DNA from: JAWLDA01 sp041686855
Lineage (GTDB): Bacteria; Bacillota; Limnochordia; DTU080; RSA5
DNA: 64,000 nucleotides
Assembly: GCA_041686855.1 (NCBI GenBank)
Contig: JAWLDA010000001.1
Span: forward strand, 248,001 to 312,000
Direction: 5' to 3'
In this document: positions 8,021-16,775 of the stretch, piece by piece
Layout: each line of letters opens with the position of its first letter
Position numbering within the stretch: position 1 is the first letter of the stretch
Made by a program: the position numbers and the translations under genes
Notes under the pieces: generated by a model
The model's database searches: none
The model's input: only the letters and a program-made list of their open reading frames with translations
Told to the model about the DNA's origin: nothing

Positions 8021-9223
8021 ATGGGCGTAATTGCATTCACAAATGCCTTGCTCTTTGACGGCACCGGTAGCGCACCGGTGTCAGGAGCGGTTGTCCTCGT
8101 CGAGGACGCGAAGATTCAAAGTGTTGACACTGACGGTACAACACCCGTCCCTCCCGACGCTACGGTGATCGACCTGGCTGGGCAGGCCCTCTTGCCTGGT
8201 TTAATGGATCTCCATATGCACATTTGTGGACCGGCGTACCGTCCCGTGCGGCTCCTCCGCCAATCGCTCGCAGCGGGGTTTACGACGGTCGCACATGTAG
8301 GTGGCATGCTCGTGGATGAACTCCGTCACCTCAAGGAGGGGATTGAGAACGGCAACCTGCCCGACTGCTCCCGATTGCTCACCGGCGCCGTCGTCACCGC
8401 GACAAACGGCCACGTGAGCGGGCGAACGGCCGACGGCCCTTGGGAAGTGCGCAAGGCCGTCCGTGAACAGGTTCAGGGACGGGCCGATTTTATCAAGACG
8501 GCTGCCTCCGGGGGATTTCTAGCCGAAGATGAGGAGTGTTGGTGGGAGGACTACACCTTCGAAGAGCTCCAAGCGCTGGTACACGAAGCGCACTCGGTGG
8601 GCAAACACGTCGCTGCTCACTGTCACACTCAACCGGGCTTGTCCAACTGTATCAGAGCCGGAGTGGACGCGATTCACCACGGTGCTTTCATTGATGAGCA
8701 GAGTCTGGAGCAAATGGTTGAGCGGGGCATCTACTTCGTTCCAACGCTCCGGGTGACGTCCATGCGCAACATCGAGATCAAACAGGCTGCCGGACGCCCC
8801 TGGGAGTCGCGCAAGATGCGGGAGGCCCACGAAATTCACCGCGAAGGTGTGCGGTACGCGCACAAGGTGGGCGTTAAGATGGCGCTCGGGACGGACCTGC
8901 CAAGTACACCGCCGTGGGATGCCGGTGACAGCGCGGTCGAGCTGGAGGAGTTTGTCCTGTGCGGCCTCTCACCGCTAGAGGCGCTGCGCACGGCGACGCT
9001 TGGAGCCGCCGAGTGCATGGGGATCGATGAGACCCTTGGATCGATCGCCGTCGGCAAGGTCGCGGATCTCGTCGCAGTCGACGCCCAAGTCTTCCAAGAC
9101 GTTCGAGTCCTAAGAGACCCGGACAACATCTCCCTTGTGATGAAAGACGGCGTGCTTCGCATCGATCGACGACATCAAGACGCGGCGGCATCGACTGCAT
9201 CGACCGCCGGCGGCGTGGCTTAA
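8021..9223 (+). CDS. Metal-dependent amidohydrolase (imidazolonepropionase/prolidase-like)
   Basis: 400-residue amidohydrolase-superfamily TIM barrel with flanking composite beta-domain. Metal-site residues all present: HxH in GLMDLHMHICG, the bridging Lys in ADFIKTAASGG, His in AHCHTQPG, His in DAIHHGAF, Asp in LGTDLPS. C-terminal GKVADLVAVDA is the beta-domain closing motif. This subgroup usually cleaves cyclic amides or dipeptides. No signal peptide, so cytoplasmic. First gene of the amidohydrolase-PPT-SBP module. A paralogue at 12038 shares the GPWEVRKAVRE...FIKTAASGG and HTQPGL blocks. Substrate unknown. Confidence 0.88.
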   Translation: MGVIAFTNALLFDGTGSAPVSGAVVLVEDAKIQSVDTDGTTPVPPDATVIDLAGQALLPGLMDLHMHICGPAYRPVRLLRQSLAAGFTTVAHVGGMLVDELRHLKEGIENGNLPDCSRLLTGAVVTATNGHVSGRTADGPWEVRKAVREQVQGRADFIKTAASGGFLAEDEECWWEDYTFEELQALVHEAHSVGKHVAAHCHTQPGLSNCIRAGVDAIHHGAFIDEQSLEQMVERGIYFVPTLRVTSMRNIEIKQAAGRPWESRKMREAHEIHREGVRYAHKVGVKMALGTDLPSTPPWDAGDSAVELEEFVLCGLSPLEALRTATLGAAECMGIDETLGSIAVGKVADLVAVDAQVFQDVRVLRDPDNISLVMKDGVLRIDRRHQDAAASTASTAGGVA

Positions 9224-9268
9224 TGCGACGGACGCCGCTGGGCTACGAGGCTTCAATGTTTCGAAAGG

Positions 9269-10582
9269 GTGTTGGCATCCTTGACGGTGAAAGCGACTGG
9301 ACCTCACATTATGCTGCATTACGCTTGGGGTCATGCGAGTACGGGCGACATGGCCATCGCTCCGGGTATGATCGCGCTCATAAAAAAGGTCCTTCCGACG
9401 GCCAAGATTAGCCTACTCACGCTGCACGCGGGCGATCGGTATGTACAGACGCAACGTTATCTACAAAGCCACTTTCCTGACGTCCAAGTTTACCCGGACT
9501 TCTTCGCACCGATGATTCCAGAGAAAGACCCAGCTCAACGCTGGTGGCGTTTCATGAATGTGGCGCTCAACCCCGCCGAGGCTCTCGCACTTGTCGGGCC
9601 GGAGCACAGGGAAGGGGCACGGGCATGGCGTGACGCGGACCTCCGGCTTTACACGCCGTCCATGCAGTTGACCTACCATCCCAAAGGGGGTCCTCAAGGA
9701 TTGCGGTTCTGGTTACCCGTCGTCGTCGCTCAGCGCTTAGGGCTCTCCTACTCGCTTTGGGCGCAGTCGTTCGGCGAAATCGCTCCGCCGGGCATGGAGA
9801 TGCTCAAACAATTTCTCGACGACGCCCTCATGGTGACCACACGTGACACGGTCTCCCTTGACGTGCTGCGCGAAGCGGGTGTCTCTCAGCCTGCTGTGGC
9901 CTTTTCACCTGATACAACCCTTTACTTTGATCGACGCGACGACGCGTGGGCGGCCTCGTTCTTAGCCGAATGCGGACTTGCCCCCGGGGAGTTCTTATTG
10001 GTGTTGCCGCGCACCTATGGCTTTTGGGGAGCGATTCCGTCCGAAGAGAGCCTTTCATTCAGAATGGGCAAGGTGGCTCACGCCATCGAATCATGGGTGC
10101 GTGTCACGGGAAAACAGGTTCTCATCGGCTACGAACTCCCGCGGGAGAAAGAGCGTACAGCCACTTATTTGTGGCCGCTGCTGAGCGAGTCGGCAAAGTC
10201 CAAGAGCCGCTTTTTTCAGGGAGAATGGACGGCCGAGGCGGCGCTCTCCGTGTATGCGTCAGCACGGGCAATCCTCTCGATGGAGCGTTATGCGGTGCTG
10301 TTTGCATTGACCGCGGGTGTTCCGGTCCTGCATCCGACAACACGTGAGCTAGGGTTTCGTCTGGAGGCTCTTGACCACGTCGGATTGGCCGATTGGCACG
10401 TCGATATCGACACCGTCTCTGCCGAGGGGTTAGCCTCGGCGCTGATACACATGGACGTAGAGCAGGCGAGCGCGTCGAAGCGCGCTGTCGAGGCTCGCCA
10501 CTCTCTGCGTGAGACAGGTTTTCAAGCGTTGCGCACCCTGGTCGAGCGCATTTCGCCCGGGGTCGTACTTAGAGATGCTTAG
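9269..10582 (+). CDS. Polysaccharide pyruvyl transferase family protein (PPT copy 1)
   Basis: Up to 437 residues, GT-B-like fold of the WcaK/CsaB family, which moves pyruvate from PEP to sugars as a ketal. Seen: N-terminal MLHYAWGHASTGDMAIAPG (G-x-x-x-T/N-x-G-D pattern), and the C-terminal half with the conserved His replaced by Tyr: SMERYAVLFALTAGVPVLHP, where the paralogues read SMEMHS/SMEVHS. Starts available: GTG 9269, TTG 9281, GTG 9287, ATG 9311. Alignment with the paralogues favours 9287, but no start has an ideal RBS. Lies between amidohydrolase and SBP genes, with no glycosyltransferases near, so the usual cell-wall or exopolysaccharide role is doubtful. Confidence 0.75.
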   Translation: MLASLTVKATGPHIMLHYAWGHASTGDMAIAPGMIALIKKVLPTAKISLLTLHAGDRYVQTQRYLQSHFPDVQVYPDFFAPMIPEKDPAQRWWRFMNVALNPAEALALVGPEHREGARAWRDADLRLYTPSMQLTYHPKGGPQGLRFWLPVVVAQRLGLSYSLWAQSFGEIAPPGMEMLKQFLDDALMVTTRDTVSLDVLREAGVSQPAVAFSPDTTLYFDRRDDAWAASFLAECGLAPGEFLLVLPRTYGFWGAIPSEESLSFRMGKVAHAIESWVRVTGKQVLIGYELPREKERTATYLWPLLSESAKSKSRFFQGEWTAEAALSVYASARAILSMERYAVLFALTAGVPVLHPTTRELGFRLEALDHVGLADWHVDIDTVSAEGLASALIHMDVEQASASKRAVEARHSLRETGFQALRTLVERISPGVVLRDA

Positions 10583-10709
10583 GCACAGAAAGGGGGAGGA
10601 GAACGGGAGAATGTTTGTGCCGGAGGTGCCGCGGATGTTTGCTGAAAGCGACCGCGGGCACTTTGGAGACTGTAGGGAAACCACGCGAACGAAAGGGGAA
10701 TCGCCCACA

Positions 10710-11939
10710 ATGATCACATCACGTCGAGTGCGTTACGGTGGAGTGCTGGTCGTGTGCCTACTGGCCGTCCTACTCGCGTATGGAGCGGCTGCGGCTGTAG
10801 AATTGACGGTGTGGAGCTTTCGCGGACAGGAGATCCCCGAGGATGTGCTGCGGGCGTTCGAGGCAGCCAATCCGGGTGTGACAGTCGAGCAACAGTTTCC
10901 GGCTGGCGATATGCGCGGTGAAGGCTTCATCGTAGCGTCCGCTGCCGGAGTGCCCCCGGACTTGATCCATCTCAACGAGGACTTCCTGCCGATGTACGTG
11001 GCGAACGATCTCGTCGCCCCGATCACAAAGTACATCGACCAGGGCCTCTTCGGATCCACGGACGTTTACTTCCCTGGAGTGGTCGACCCGTACGAAGGGG
11101 AGATCTACTTTGTTCCCCACCGTCAAAGTGCCAACACCCTCCTTTATAACCGAACGCTGTTCAGCGAGGGCGGCTTCGACGCCGACAATCCGCCGGGAAC
11201 ATGGGATGAATTCAACGCAGTTGCTCGCCGAATGACCGTTGTCAGCGGAGATACCCTCACCAAGGTCGGCGCGGCGTTTCGTACGTCATCCGGTACGCTG
11301 ACATCGTGGTTTCAGCCCATGCTGTGGCAGGCGGGCGGAGACCTCTTTGAGGACGGCCGAATCAATATCAACACCGATGCAGGCCGAGAGGCGCTTGAGT
11401 TCTTCACACAGGCCGTGACGGAAGGGTACGGCGTCGAGGGTGACGCGATGTTTCGGGAGGGGAATGCCGCCATGCTGTGGCAAGGGTGGTCGGCGCTGGT
11501 ACGCCAGTACCGAGACAGCCGCGGCATGGACTTCGTCGACATCGGTCCAGTCCTTCAGCACAAGGACCGGGCGGGGTACGGTTCGTTGGCCGGCTGGGTC
11601 GTGCCGAAGGGCCCCAACGTGGAGCTCGCGGCCGAACTACTCGCGTTCTCATTGAAAAAAGAGAATGTCGTCAAGTTCCTTCAGGCCACGTACTTCCTGC
11701 CTGTTCGTTCGGATATCGGCCTTGACTATTTTGGTCCCAAGGACCAGGTGTGGGCACAGAAATTCGTCCCGCAACAGGCGTATATGCGCTTTGACATCCT
11801 GCACCCTGCCATCCGGGATTTACAGCCATTGCTCGCTAGAGCCCTGCGGCCGGCAGTCTCAGGGGGAGTGCCGCCGAGTAACGCTCTAGCCGACGCTGAG
11901 CGTCAGGCCAACGCACTCCTGGCCGAGAAAGGGTACTAG
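10710..11939 (+). CDS. ABC transporter family 1 solute-binding protein (orphan)
   Basis: 409 residues with a Sec signal peptide (MITSRRVRYGG, hydrophobic run, AYGAAAA cleavage region); the single Cys is inside the hydrophobic run and is not a lipobox. The longer frame from 10509 overlaps the previous gene and is rejected, because ATG 10710 has AAAGGGGA 10 bp upstream. Blocks of a MalE-type binding protein: ELTVWSF, FEAANPGVTVEQ, AAGVPPDLIHLNE, YFVPHRQSANTLLYNRTLF, GYGSLAGWVVPKG. Clear paralogue of the SBP at 18157. No permease adjacent. Confidence 0.88.
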   Translation: MITSRRVRYGGVLVVCLLAVLLAYGAAAAVELTVWSFRGQEIPEDVLRAFEAANPGVTVEQQFPAGDMRGEGFIVASAAGVPPDLIHLNEDFLPMYVANDLVAPITKYIDQGLFGSTDVYFPGVVDPYEGEIYFVPHRQSANTLLYNRTLFSEGGFDADNPPGTWDEFNAVARRMTVVSGDTLTKVGAAFRTSSGTLTSWFQPMLWQAGGDLFEDGRININTDAGREALEFFTQAVTEGYGVEGDAMFREGNAAMLWQGWSALVRQYRDSRGMDFVDIGPVLQHKDRAGYGSLAGWVVPKGPNVELAAELLAFSLKKENVVKFLQATYFLPVRSDIGLDYFGPKDQVWAQKFVPQQAYMRFDILHPAIRDLQPLLARALRPAVSGGVPPSNALADAERQANALLAEKGY

Positions 11940-11956
11940 GGTTCGTAATCACATGG

Positions 11957-11990
11957 GCGCGGCCGCGCTGAACGAGTTCGGCGGCCGCGC
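11957..11990 (+). terminator. GC-rich hairpin downstream of SBP
   Basis: GCGCGGCCGC (11957-11966) pairs perfectly with GCGGCCGCGC (11981-11990) across a 14-base loop. There is no T-run, so it may be an mRNA-stabilising 3' hairpin or weak terminator between the SBP and the next amidohydrolase. Confidence 0.5.
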
Positions 11991-12037
11991 TGCTCTTGCT
12001 AAAGTGCGCGACACTCGCGAGAAGGGGTTAGGTCCAG

Positions 12038-13222
12038 ATGAAGGCGATTATCGCAGATCGAATCATCGACGGAACGGGTGCGGCGCCGATCGAACACGGC
12101 GTTGTGCTTGTAGAGGATAAAGAGATCGTCGCGGTCGGCACGCAAGACGAGGTCCAAGTGCCCGCCGGGGCCGAGGTGATAGACGCCTCGGGAAAGAGTG
12201 TGATGCCGGGATTGTTTGACGGCCACAACTCCATTAGCAACGGCTTTGCAGGTGTGCGGAGACTCCGCCGCTATCTGCAGCGCGGCGTGACCACGATGGC
12301 AGTGTTTCACGGGAACAAGCCTGACGGTTCGATGGCGGGCAACTTGCGCGATGCTGTGGATTCGGGTGTGCTCCGGGGCTGCGCACGCATGGTGGTGGGG
12401 TACGCGGTCAACTGTACCAACGGGCACAACAAGGGGCGACTCGCCGATGGGCCGTGGGAGGTGCGTAAAGCGGTTCGTGAGATGGCCCAGGCAGGTGCAG
12501 ATTTCATCAAGACTGCGGCTTCCGGTGGGTTCTGGGGTAAAGATGAGCGGTGCGCTGTGCGCAACTACACCCCTGAGGAGCTTGAGGCGTTAGTGGAAGA
12601 GGCGCATGCCTGGGATAAACCTGTTGGGGTCCACGTCCACACTCAGCCGGGTCTCAACAATGCGATCAACGCGAAGGCTGACCTCATCTACCACGGCTGT
12701 TTCATCGACGACGAAGCTGTTGATGGGATCAAGCGCGAGAATTTGTGGTATATGCCTACGCTCAAGGTGACGTCGACTCCCAACCTGACGGCGTGGACTG
12801 ACCGACCGTGGATGTGGGAGGAGATGAGTCAGGCCCATCCGATACACCGCAAGGGTGTACGGCGCGCTCACGAGATCGGCGTAAAGATCGCCGTGGGCAC
12901 GGATGGTCCGGGCGCTCCCAAAGCGTGGAAAGACGGCGAGACGGCCTCGTTTGAGTTGACGGAGTTAGTGGCGTGCGGACTCTCACCGATGGAGGCGATT
13001 GTTGCAGGGACGCGCGTTACGGCGGAGGCCTACCGCATCGCCCACAAGCTCGGCACACTTGAAGTCGGAAAGAGAGCGGACATTCTCGTGATTGACGGGA
13101 ATCCACTCGATGACATCTCAATTCTGCGAGATCCTGAGAAGATTTGCGTCGTCCTCAAAGATGGCTCCGTCGAGGCGACGACTGAGGCCTTTAAAAAGTA
13201 TTACAAAGTACGGGATTTCTAA
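12038..13222 (+). CDS. Amidohydrolase family protein, altered metal site
   Basis: 394 residues, clear paralogue of the protein at 8021 along its whole length (shared GPWEVRKAVRE, DFIKTAASGGFW, HTQPGLNN, GTDGPG). The canonical HxH on strand 1 reads GLFDGHNSIS, so the second metal-binding His is Ser. The other ligands are kept: Lys in FIKTAASGG, His in VHVHTQPG, His in LIYHGCF, Asp in GTDGPG. It may be mononuclear with a changed reaction, or a non-catalytic relative. ATG start with AGAAGGGG 10 bp upstream. Sits 35 bp before PPT copy 2. Confidence 0.85.
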   Translation: MKAIIADRIIDGTGAAPIEHGVVLVEDKEIVAVGTQDEVQVPAGAEVIDASGKSVMPGLFDGHNSISNGFAGVRRLRRYLQRGVTTMAVFHGNKPDGSMAGNLRDAVDSGVLRGCARMVVGYAVNCTNGHNKGRLADGPWEVRKAVREMAQAGADFIKTAASGGFWGKDERCAVRNYTPEELEALVEEAHAWDKPVGVHVHTQPGLNNAINAKADLIYHGCFIDDEAVDGIKRENLWYMPTLKVTSTPNLTAWTDRPWMWEEMSQAHPIHRKGVRRAHEIGVKIAVGTDGPGAPKAWKDGETASFELTELVACGLSPMEAIVAGTRVTAEAYRIAHKLGTLEVGKRADILVIDGNPLDDISILRDPEKICVVLKDGSVEATTEAFKKYYKVRDF

Positions 13223-13257
13223 GAGCACACGCAGTTTTTGCAAGGAGGAGCATTACG

Positions 13258-14631
13258 TTGAAGCATGTATTGGCTGCTTTCAGTTGGAGCATGGGGAACA
13301 TTGGAGATATTGGTATCACTCCGGGGCTGCTTAACCTGATGCAGCGTCATATCCCTGAGCTACCGGTCACGGTGATGACGAGTCAAGAGGCTACATCAAA
13401 GGACCACGCCTACCTCAAAGAGTACTTCCCGCGCTACGCCCCGGGGTGTAAGGTGGTCGGCAATCCGTTCCGGTCGATCATCAGCAGCAGTGAGGGGAAA
13501 TCACAGGCGTGGGATGCTTTGGTACGCCGATGGGGGTCAGTGAAGCTCAAGGCGTTTGAAGACGGCGTTCTTACTGTCGAAGAGTCCGAGGCGCTCGTGT
13601 ACGACCTCATGAATGTCTTCCCTCACGAGCTCATGGAGGAGTTCAAACAGACGCGCCCTGACGTGGCGGAGGCTTTGGGTGACGCCGGCTTCGTCCTCTT
13701 TACCTCAGGGACCACCCTCAACTTCGGTAGGATGGGTAAGCGCTCGTTTTGGCGATTTTCGCTAACTTACGCGCTCCCGATGGTGATCGCCCGAGCGCTG
13801 GGTATTCCATATGGTATCAGTTCTCAATCGTTCGACGCATTGGAATGGCCCTCCGACATCTTCTTCCGGCAGCTATTCGCCGACGCCGAGTTTGTGTTCT
13901 GCCGGGATACCGACTCTTTGGCCTACTTAAAACAGCGCAACTTGATCTCCAAGCGCATGGGCTACCGACCCGACACCACTTTCTTCTTTGGCGGGGCGGA
14001 TGAAGCGTGGGCCGATGAGTACATGGCTCGCCATGGTCTCGAAGATGGGCGCTTTATCACTCTCACTATTCGCACTAGTGAGCAGCCGGGGCCTCTCCTC
14101 GGGGTGATGTCGAAAGAGCGTAGTGACATCCACATGGCCAAACTGCGCACATTCATTGAGGAGCTGACGTCACAAACCGATTTGAAGGTGCTCATCTGCC
14201 CTGAGGTGAAGTATGAGATTCAGTTTGCGCGCGACCTCCTGTACGATCAGGTCTCTAAAGAGGCCCGGGAGAAGTGCGTGTGGATGGACTCGTTTTGGAA
14301 TACCGAACAGGCCTACTCAATCTACCGTCGAGCATCCATGGTTGTCAGTATGGAGATGCACTCCATCATTATGGCGGTGGGCATCGGCACTCCGCTCTTG
14401 CATCCGCAATTTGCCGAGTCCGGACGGAAAGCCCGCATGGTTCGTGACATCGGCCTCGGTGACTGGCTCTTTGATATCGATGCGATGGAGACGAGCGAGT
14501 TACTCCAAGCGGCGTTGCGGATTTATCGCGACCACGATCACGCCAAGGCACGTGTGCAGGATGCGCTACACCGCCTCAACCAACTCGGCGCCGGCCTGAT
14601 GGCCCTTGTTCGCCAGACCGGTCATTTTTAA
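13258..14631 (+). CDS. Polysaccharide pyruvyl transferase family protein (PPT copy 2)
   Basis: 457 residues, TTG start with AAGGAGGAG about 8 bp upstream. N-terminal FSWSMGNIGDIGITPG is the family glycine-rich opening. C-terminal SMEMHSIIMAVGIGTPLLHP holds the conserved His in the position of the R-x-H motif of pyruvyl transferases. Very similar to copy 3 at 16736 (TSGTxLNFGRxGKR, GYRPDxxFFF, FAESGRKARMVRDIGLGDWL). Follows the second amidohydrolase and precedes a Gfo/Idh oxidoreductase by 24 bp. Enzymatic activity is family-based; the acceptor is unknown and need not be a polysaccharide. Confidence 0.8.
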   Translation: MKHVLAAFSWSMGNIGDIGITPGLLNLMQRHIPELPVTVMTSQEATSKDHAYLKEYFPRYAPGCKVVGNPFRSIISSSEGKSQAWDALVRRWGSVKLKAFEDGVLTVEESEALVYDLMNVFPHELMEEFKQTRPDVAEALGDAGFVLFTSGTTLNFGRMGKRSFWRFSLTYALPMVIARALGIPYGISSQSFDALEWPSDIFFRQLFADAEFVFCRDTDSLAYLKQRNLISKRMGYRPDTTFFFGGADEAWADEYMARHGLEDGRFITLTIRTSEQPGPLLGVMSKERSDIHMAKLRTFIEELTSQTDLKVLICPEVKYEIQFARDLLYDQVSKEAREKCVWMDSFWNTEQAYSIYRRASMVVSMEMHSIIMAVGIGTPLLHPQFAESGRKARMVRDIGLGDWLFDIDAMETSELLQAALRIYRDHDHAKARVQDALHRLNQLGAGLMALVRQTGHF

Positions 14632-14655
14632 AAATCACCTTGGGGGAAGAGGCAG

Positions 14656-15582
14656 TTGAAACCGTTGCGCATTGGCCACGTCGATCTGGACACGTCACAT
14701 CCGGGAAGTTGGATTCCGATCATTCGAGAGCTTGGCCACGAGGTCGCAGGTGTCATCGACCACGGGGATATCCATCCCGAGGGGTACGCACAGTCGTTTG
14801 CCCAGGAGCGCGAGATTCCAAAGGTCTTCTCGTCACTGGACGAGATGGCGGGAGAGGTGGATCTCGCTATCATTCACAGCTGCAATTGGGATAAGCACAA
14901 CGAACGGGCGCGCCCCTTCGTTGAGGCAGGTAAGGGCGTCTTGATCGACAAGCCGATGGTTGGGAGCCTCGCCGACATGATCACTCTCCTCGAGTGGGAG
15001 AAGAAGGGGCACAAAGTGACAGGCGGCTCCTCTCTTTACTACTGTCTGGAGGTCCAAGAGTTCCTCGGACAGCCCGTCGAAGAGCGCGGCGAACCTCGGT
15101 TTGTCTACGCCGGGTGCGGCGTCGATGAGTTTAACTACGGTATTCACGCGTACGCGTTGGCACACGTGCTGATGGGCGCAGGCGCGCAGGCGGCCCGCTA
15201 CATGGGCACCGCCGGTACGCAGATTCAGGTCGAAGGGACGTGGGACGGCGGGCGTCGAGCCGTCATTGCTGTAGGGAAGGCCGATGCGTACTTACCGTTT
15301 TACGCAACTGTGGTCACGGAGCGCGGCGTGCATCACCTCCAAGTAAACAACCGGAACCTCTATCGGGCTTACCTTAGTGCGGTCCTCCCCTACTTTGCGG
15401 GCGAGATCGAAGCGCCTTACCCGCTTGCACGTCTCCTAGAGGTCGAGCGCTTGGCCGTTGCGGCACACGTCTCTAGGGAGCATCAGGGTATCGTGGTGCC
15501 GGTGGACGATATCCCTTGGAATCATCGCAGTTACGATGGCCGTGCGTTTGAAGCCGAGTACCGCTTGGCCCGTCAAAAGTAG
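14656..15582 (+). CDS. Gfo/Idh/MocA-type oxidoreductase with atypical N-terminus
   Basis: 308 residues, TTG start with GGGGGAAGAGG upstream. The fold is recognised from the VDLAIIHSCNWDKHNERARPF block followed by LIDKPM, the family's (E/D)KP catalytic lysine motif. The usual GxGxxG dinucleotide fingerprint is replaced by GHVDLDTSHPGSW, so NAD(P) binding may be modified, or a bound cofactor may be used. Last gene of the 7.4-15.6 kb run. Acts probably on the sugar product of the same pathway (inference). Confidence 0.75.
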   Translation: MKPLRIGHVDLDTSHPGSWIPIIRELGHEVAGVIDHGDIHPEGYAQSFAQEREIPKVFSSLDEMAGEVDLAIIHSCNWDKHNERARPFVEAGKGVLIDKPMVGSLADMITLLEWEKKGHKVTGGSSLYYCLEVQEFLGQPVEERGEPRFVYAGCGVDEFNYGIHAYALAHVLMGAGAQAARYMGTAGTQIQVEGTWDGGRRAVIAVGKADAYLPFYATVVTERGVHHLQVNNRNLYRAYLSAVLPYFAGEIEAPYPLARLLEVERLAVAAHVSREHQGIVVPVDDIPWNHRSYDGRAFEAEYRLARQK

Positions 15583-15611
15583 CGCTATAGTATAGCGGCG
15601 AATAACCACTA

Positions 15612-15648
15612 CGAAGCCTGCCTCCAAACCCGCGTGGGGCAGGCTTCG
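15612..15648 (+). terminator. Hairpin downstream of Gfo/Idh gene
   Basis: CGAAGCCTGCC (15612-15622) pairs with GGCAGGCTTCG (15638-15648), 15-base loop, 30 bp after the stop. Not followed by a T-run; it probably ends the long forward transcript. Confidence 0.5.
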
Positions 15649-15722
15649 TCGCGCTTCGTGACGCCCTGGGAGCAGCGGCATAAGGCAGGGTTTCACCTGG
15701 GGTTTGCGAAATAACCCTAATA

Positions 15723-15758
15723 TAGGTCAAAAATGTCACAATTTATAATAGCGACCTA
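15723..15758. promoter_or_regulatory. Candidate AraC promoter and flanking inverted repeat
   Basis: TATAAT at 15744-15749 is a perfect -10, without a good -35 at 17 bp. It is flanked by TAGGTC (15723-15728) and GACCTA (15753-15758), an inverted repeat that could be an autoregulatory site. The weak -35 would suit an activated promoter. Confidence 0.4.
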
Positions 15759-15779
15759 GGGGGAAGGGGGAGCGTCTCC

Positions 15780-16775
15780 GTGACACTCTCAGCCGGCCGC
15801 ACTATCGTTCCTATCAAGGAGTCCGACAGCGCCACAGGAGAGGCAATGGCGGCGAAACTCCTCTTAGCCACGAGAGGCCTGCCGCGCAAAACGGATCCCG
15901 AGCATCCGGTACCGCACCTCGTCTATCCCGAGTTGAGCGCCGGGGGTGGGGTTGTGGTGAATCGCACACGGCGATTACACTCCGTGAACTTGCACACGCA
16001 CGGTTACTTTGAGGTTGCATGGGTGGTGAGGGGGCCGGCCGAGCACCACTACGGAGCGCGTTCGTACACGGTGGATGCAGGTGACATTCTGGTGATGAGC
16101 CCTTTCATTCCGCACGGCTACTCGTTGCGCACCCAGTCTCCCTTTGAGCTCATCAACGTTAACTTCGCAATGGATGCTCTCGGGGATGCGCTCAACGATC
16201 CGATCCTTATGTCGTTTATGGCGCTGGTTCTCTCAGGCCGCGTTCAGTCAGGTGCTGAGTGTCCCGGATTGATCCGTCCGGTACCCACTGAGACGACGCG
16301 GCACATCTCTGTCATGCTGCAAGAGTACAATGGGGCTCGCCCAGGTTCCCAGACCGTGCTGCAATGCCTGCTACGTCTGCTGATGATCGGACTGTACCGC
16401 ACCGGCGCGGGAGAGAGTTCGACGCAAGAAGTGCACGGAGCCCGCGCTATCCTGAGTGTCCTTCCAGAATTACACGCGGCGGCGTGCAGTGATCTGTCAG
16501 TGGCGACACTCGCCGCCAAGGTGGGACTCTCGCCGGGATACTTCGGCCGACAGTTTCGGCGGCTAATGGGTGAGACGGTGACTCAGTACACACAGCGTGT
16601 GCGAGTCTTTAAGGCGGTACAACTCTTATGCACGACCGACTGGATGATCGAGGACGTCGCGGCTCGGGTCGGCTACCGAGATACCGGCACGTTCCGCGAC
16701 GTCTTTAGGCGAGTGACAGGGCATTCTCCTTCTTATTATCGGACGTGGCGGGACGACTCATCGGTGTCGTCATAG
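15780..16775 (+). CDS. AraC family transcriptional regulator
   Basis: 331 residues: an N-terminal cupin sensor (LHTHGYFEVAWVVRGPAEH, GDILVMSPFIPHGY) and a C-terminal double helix-turn-helix (LAAKVGLSPGYFGRQFRRLMGET; IEDVAARVGYRDTGTFRDVFRRVTGHSPSYYR), the hallmark of sugar-responsive AraC activators. GTG start with AAGGGGGAG 9-10 bp upstream; ATG 15846 is an alternative. It sits between the two arms of the amidohydrolase/PPT/SBP region and is the natural candidate to control them. Its last 40 bp overlap tail-to-tail the end of the convergent PPT copy 3. Confidence 0.92.
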   Translation: MTLSAGRTIVPIKESDSATGEAMAAKLLLATRGLPRKTDPEHPVPHLVYPELSAGGGVVVNRTRRLHSVNLHTHGYFEVAWVVRGPAEHHYGARSYTVDAGDILVMSPFIPHGYSLRTQSPFELINVNFAMDALGDALNDPILMSFMALVLSGRVQSGAECPGLIRPVPTETTRHISVMLQEYNGARPGSQTVLQCLLRLLMIGLYRTGAGESSTQEVHGARAILSVLPELHAAACSDLSVATLAAKVGLSPGYFGRQFRRLMGETVTQYTQRVRVFKAVQLLCTTDWMIEDVAARVGYRDTGTFRDVFRRVTGHSPSYYRTWRDDSSVSS

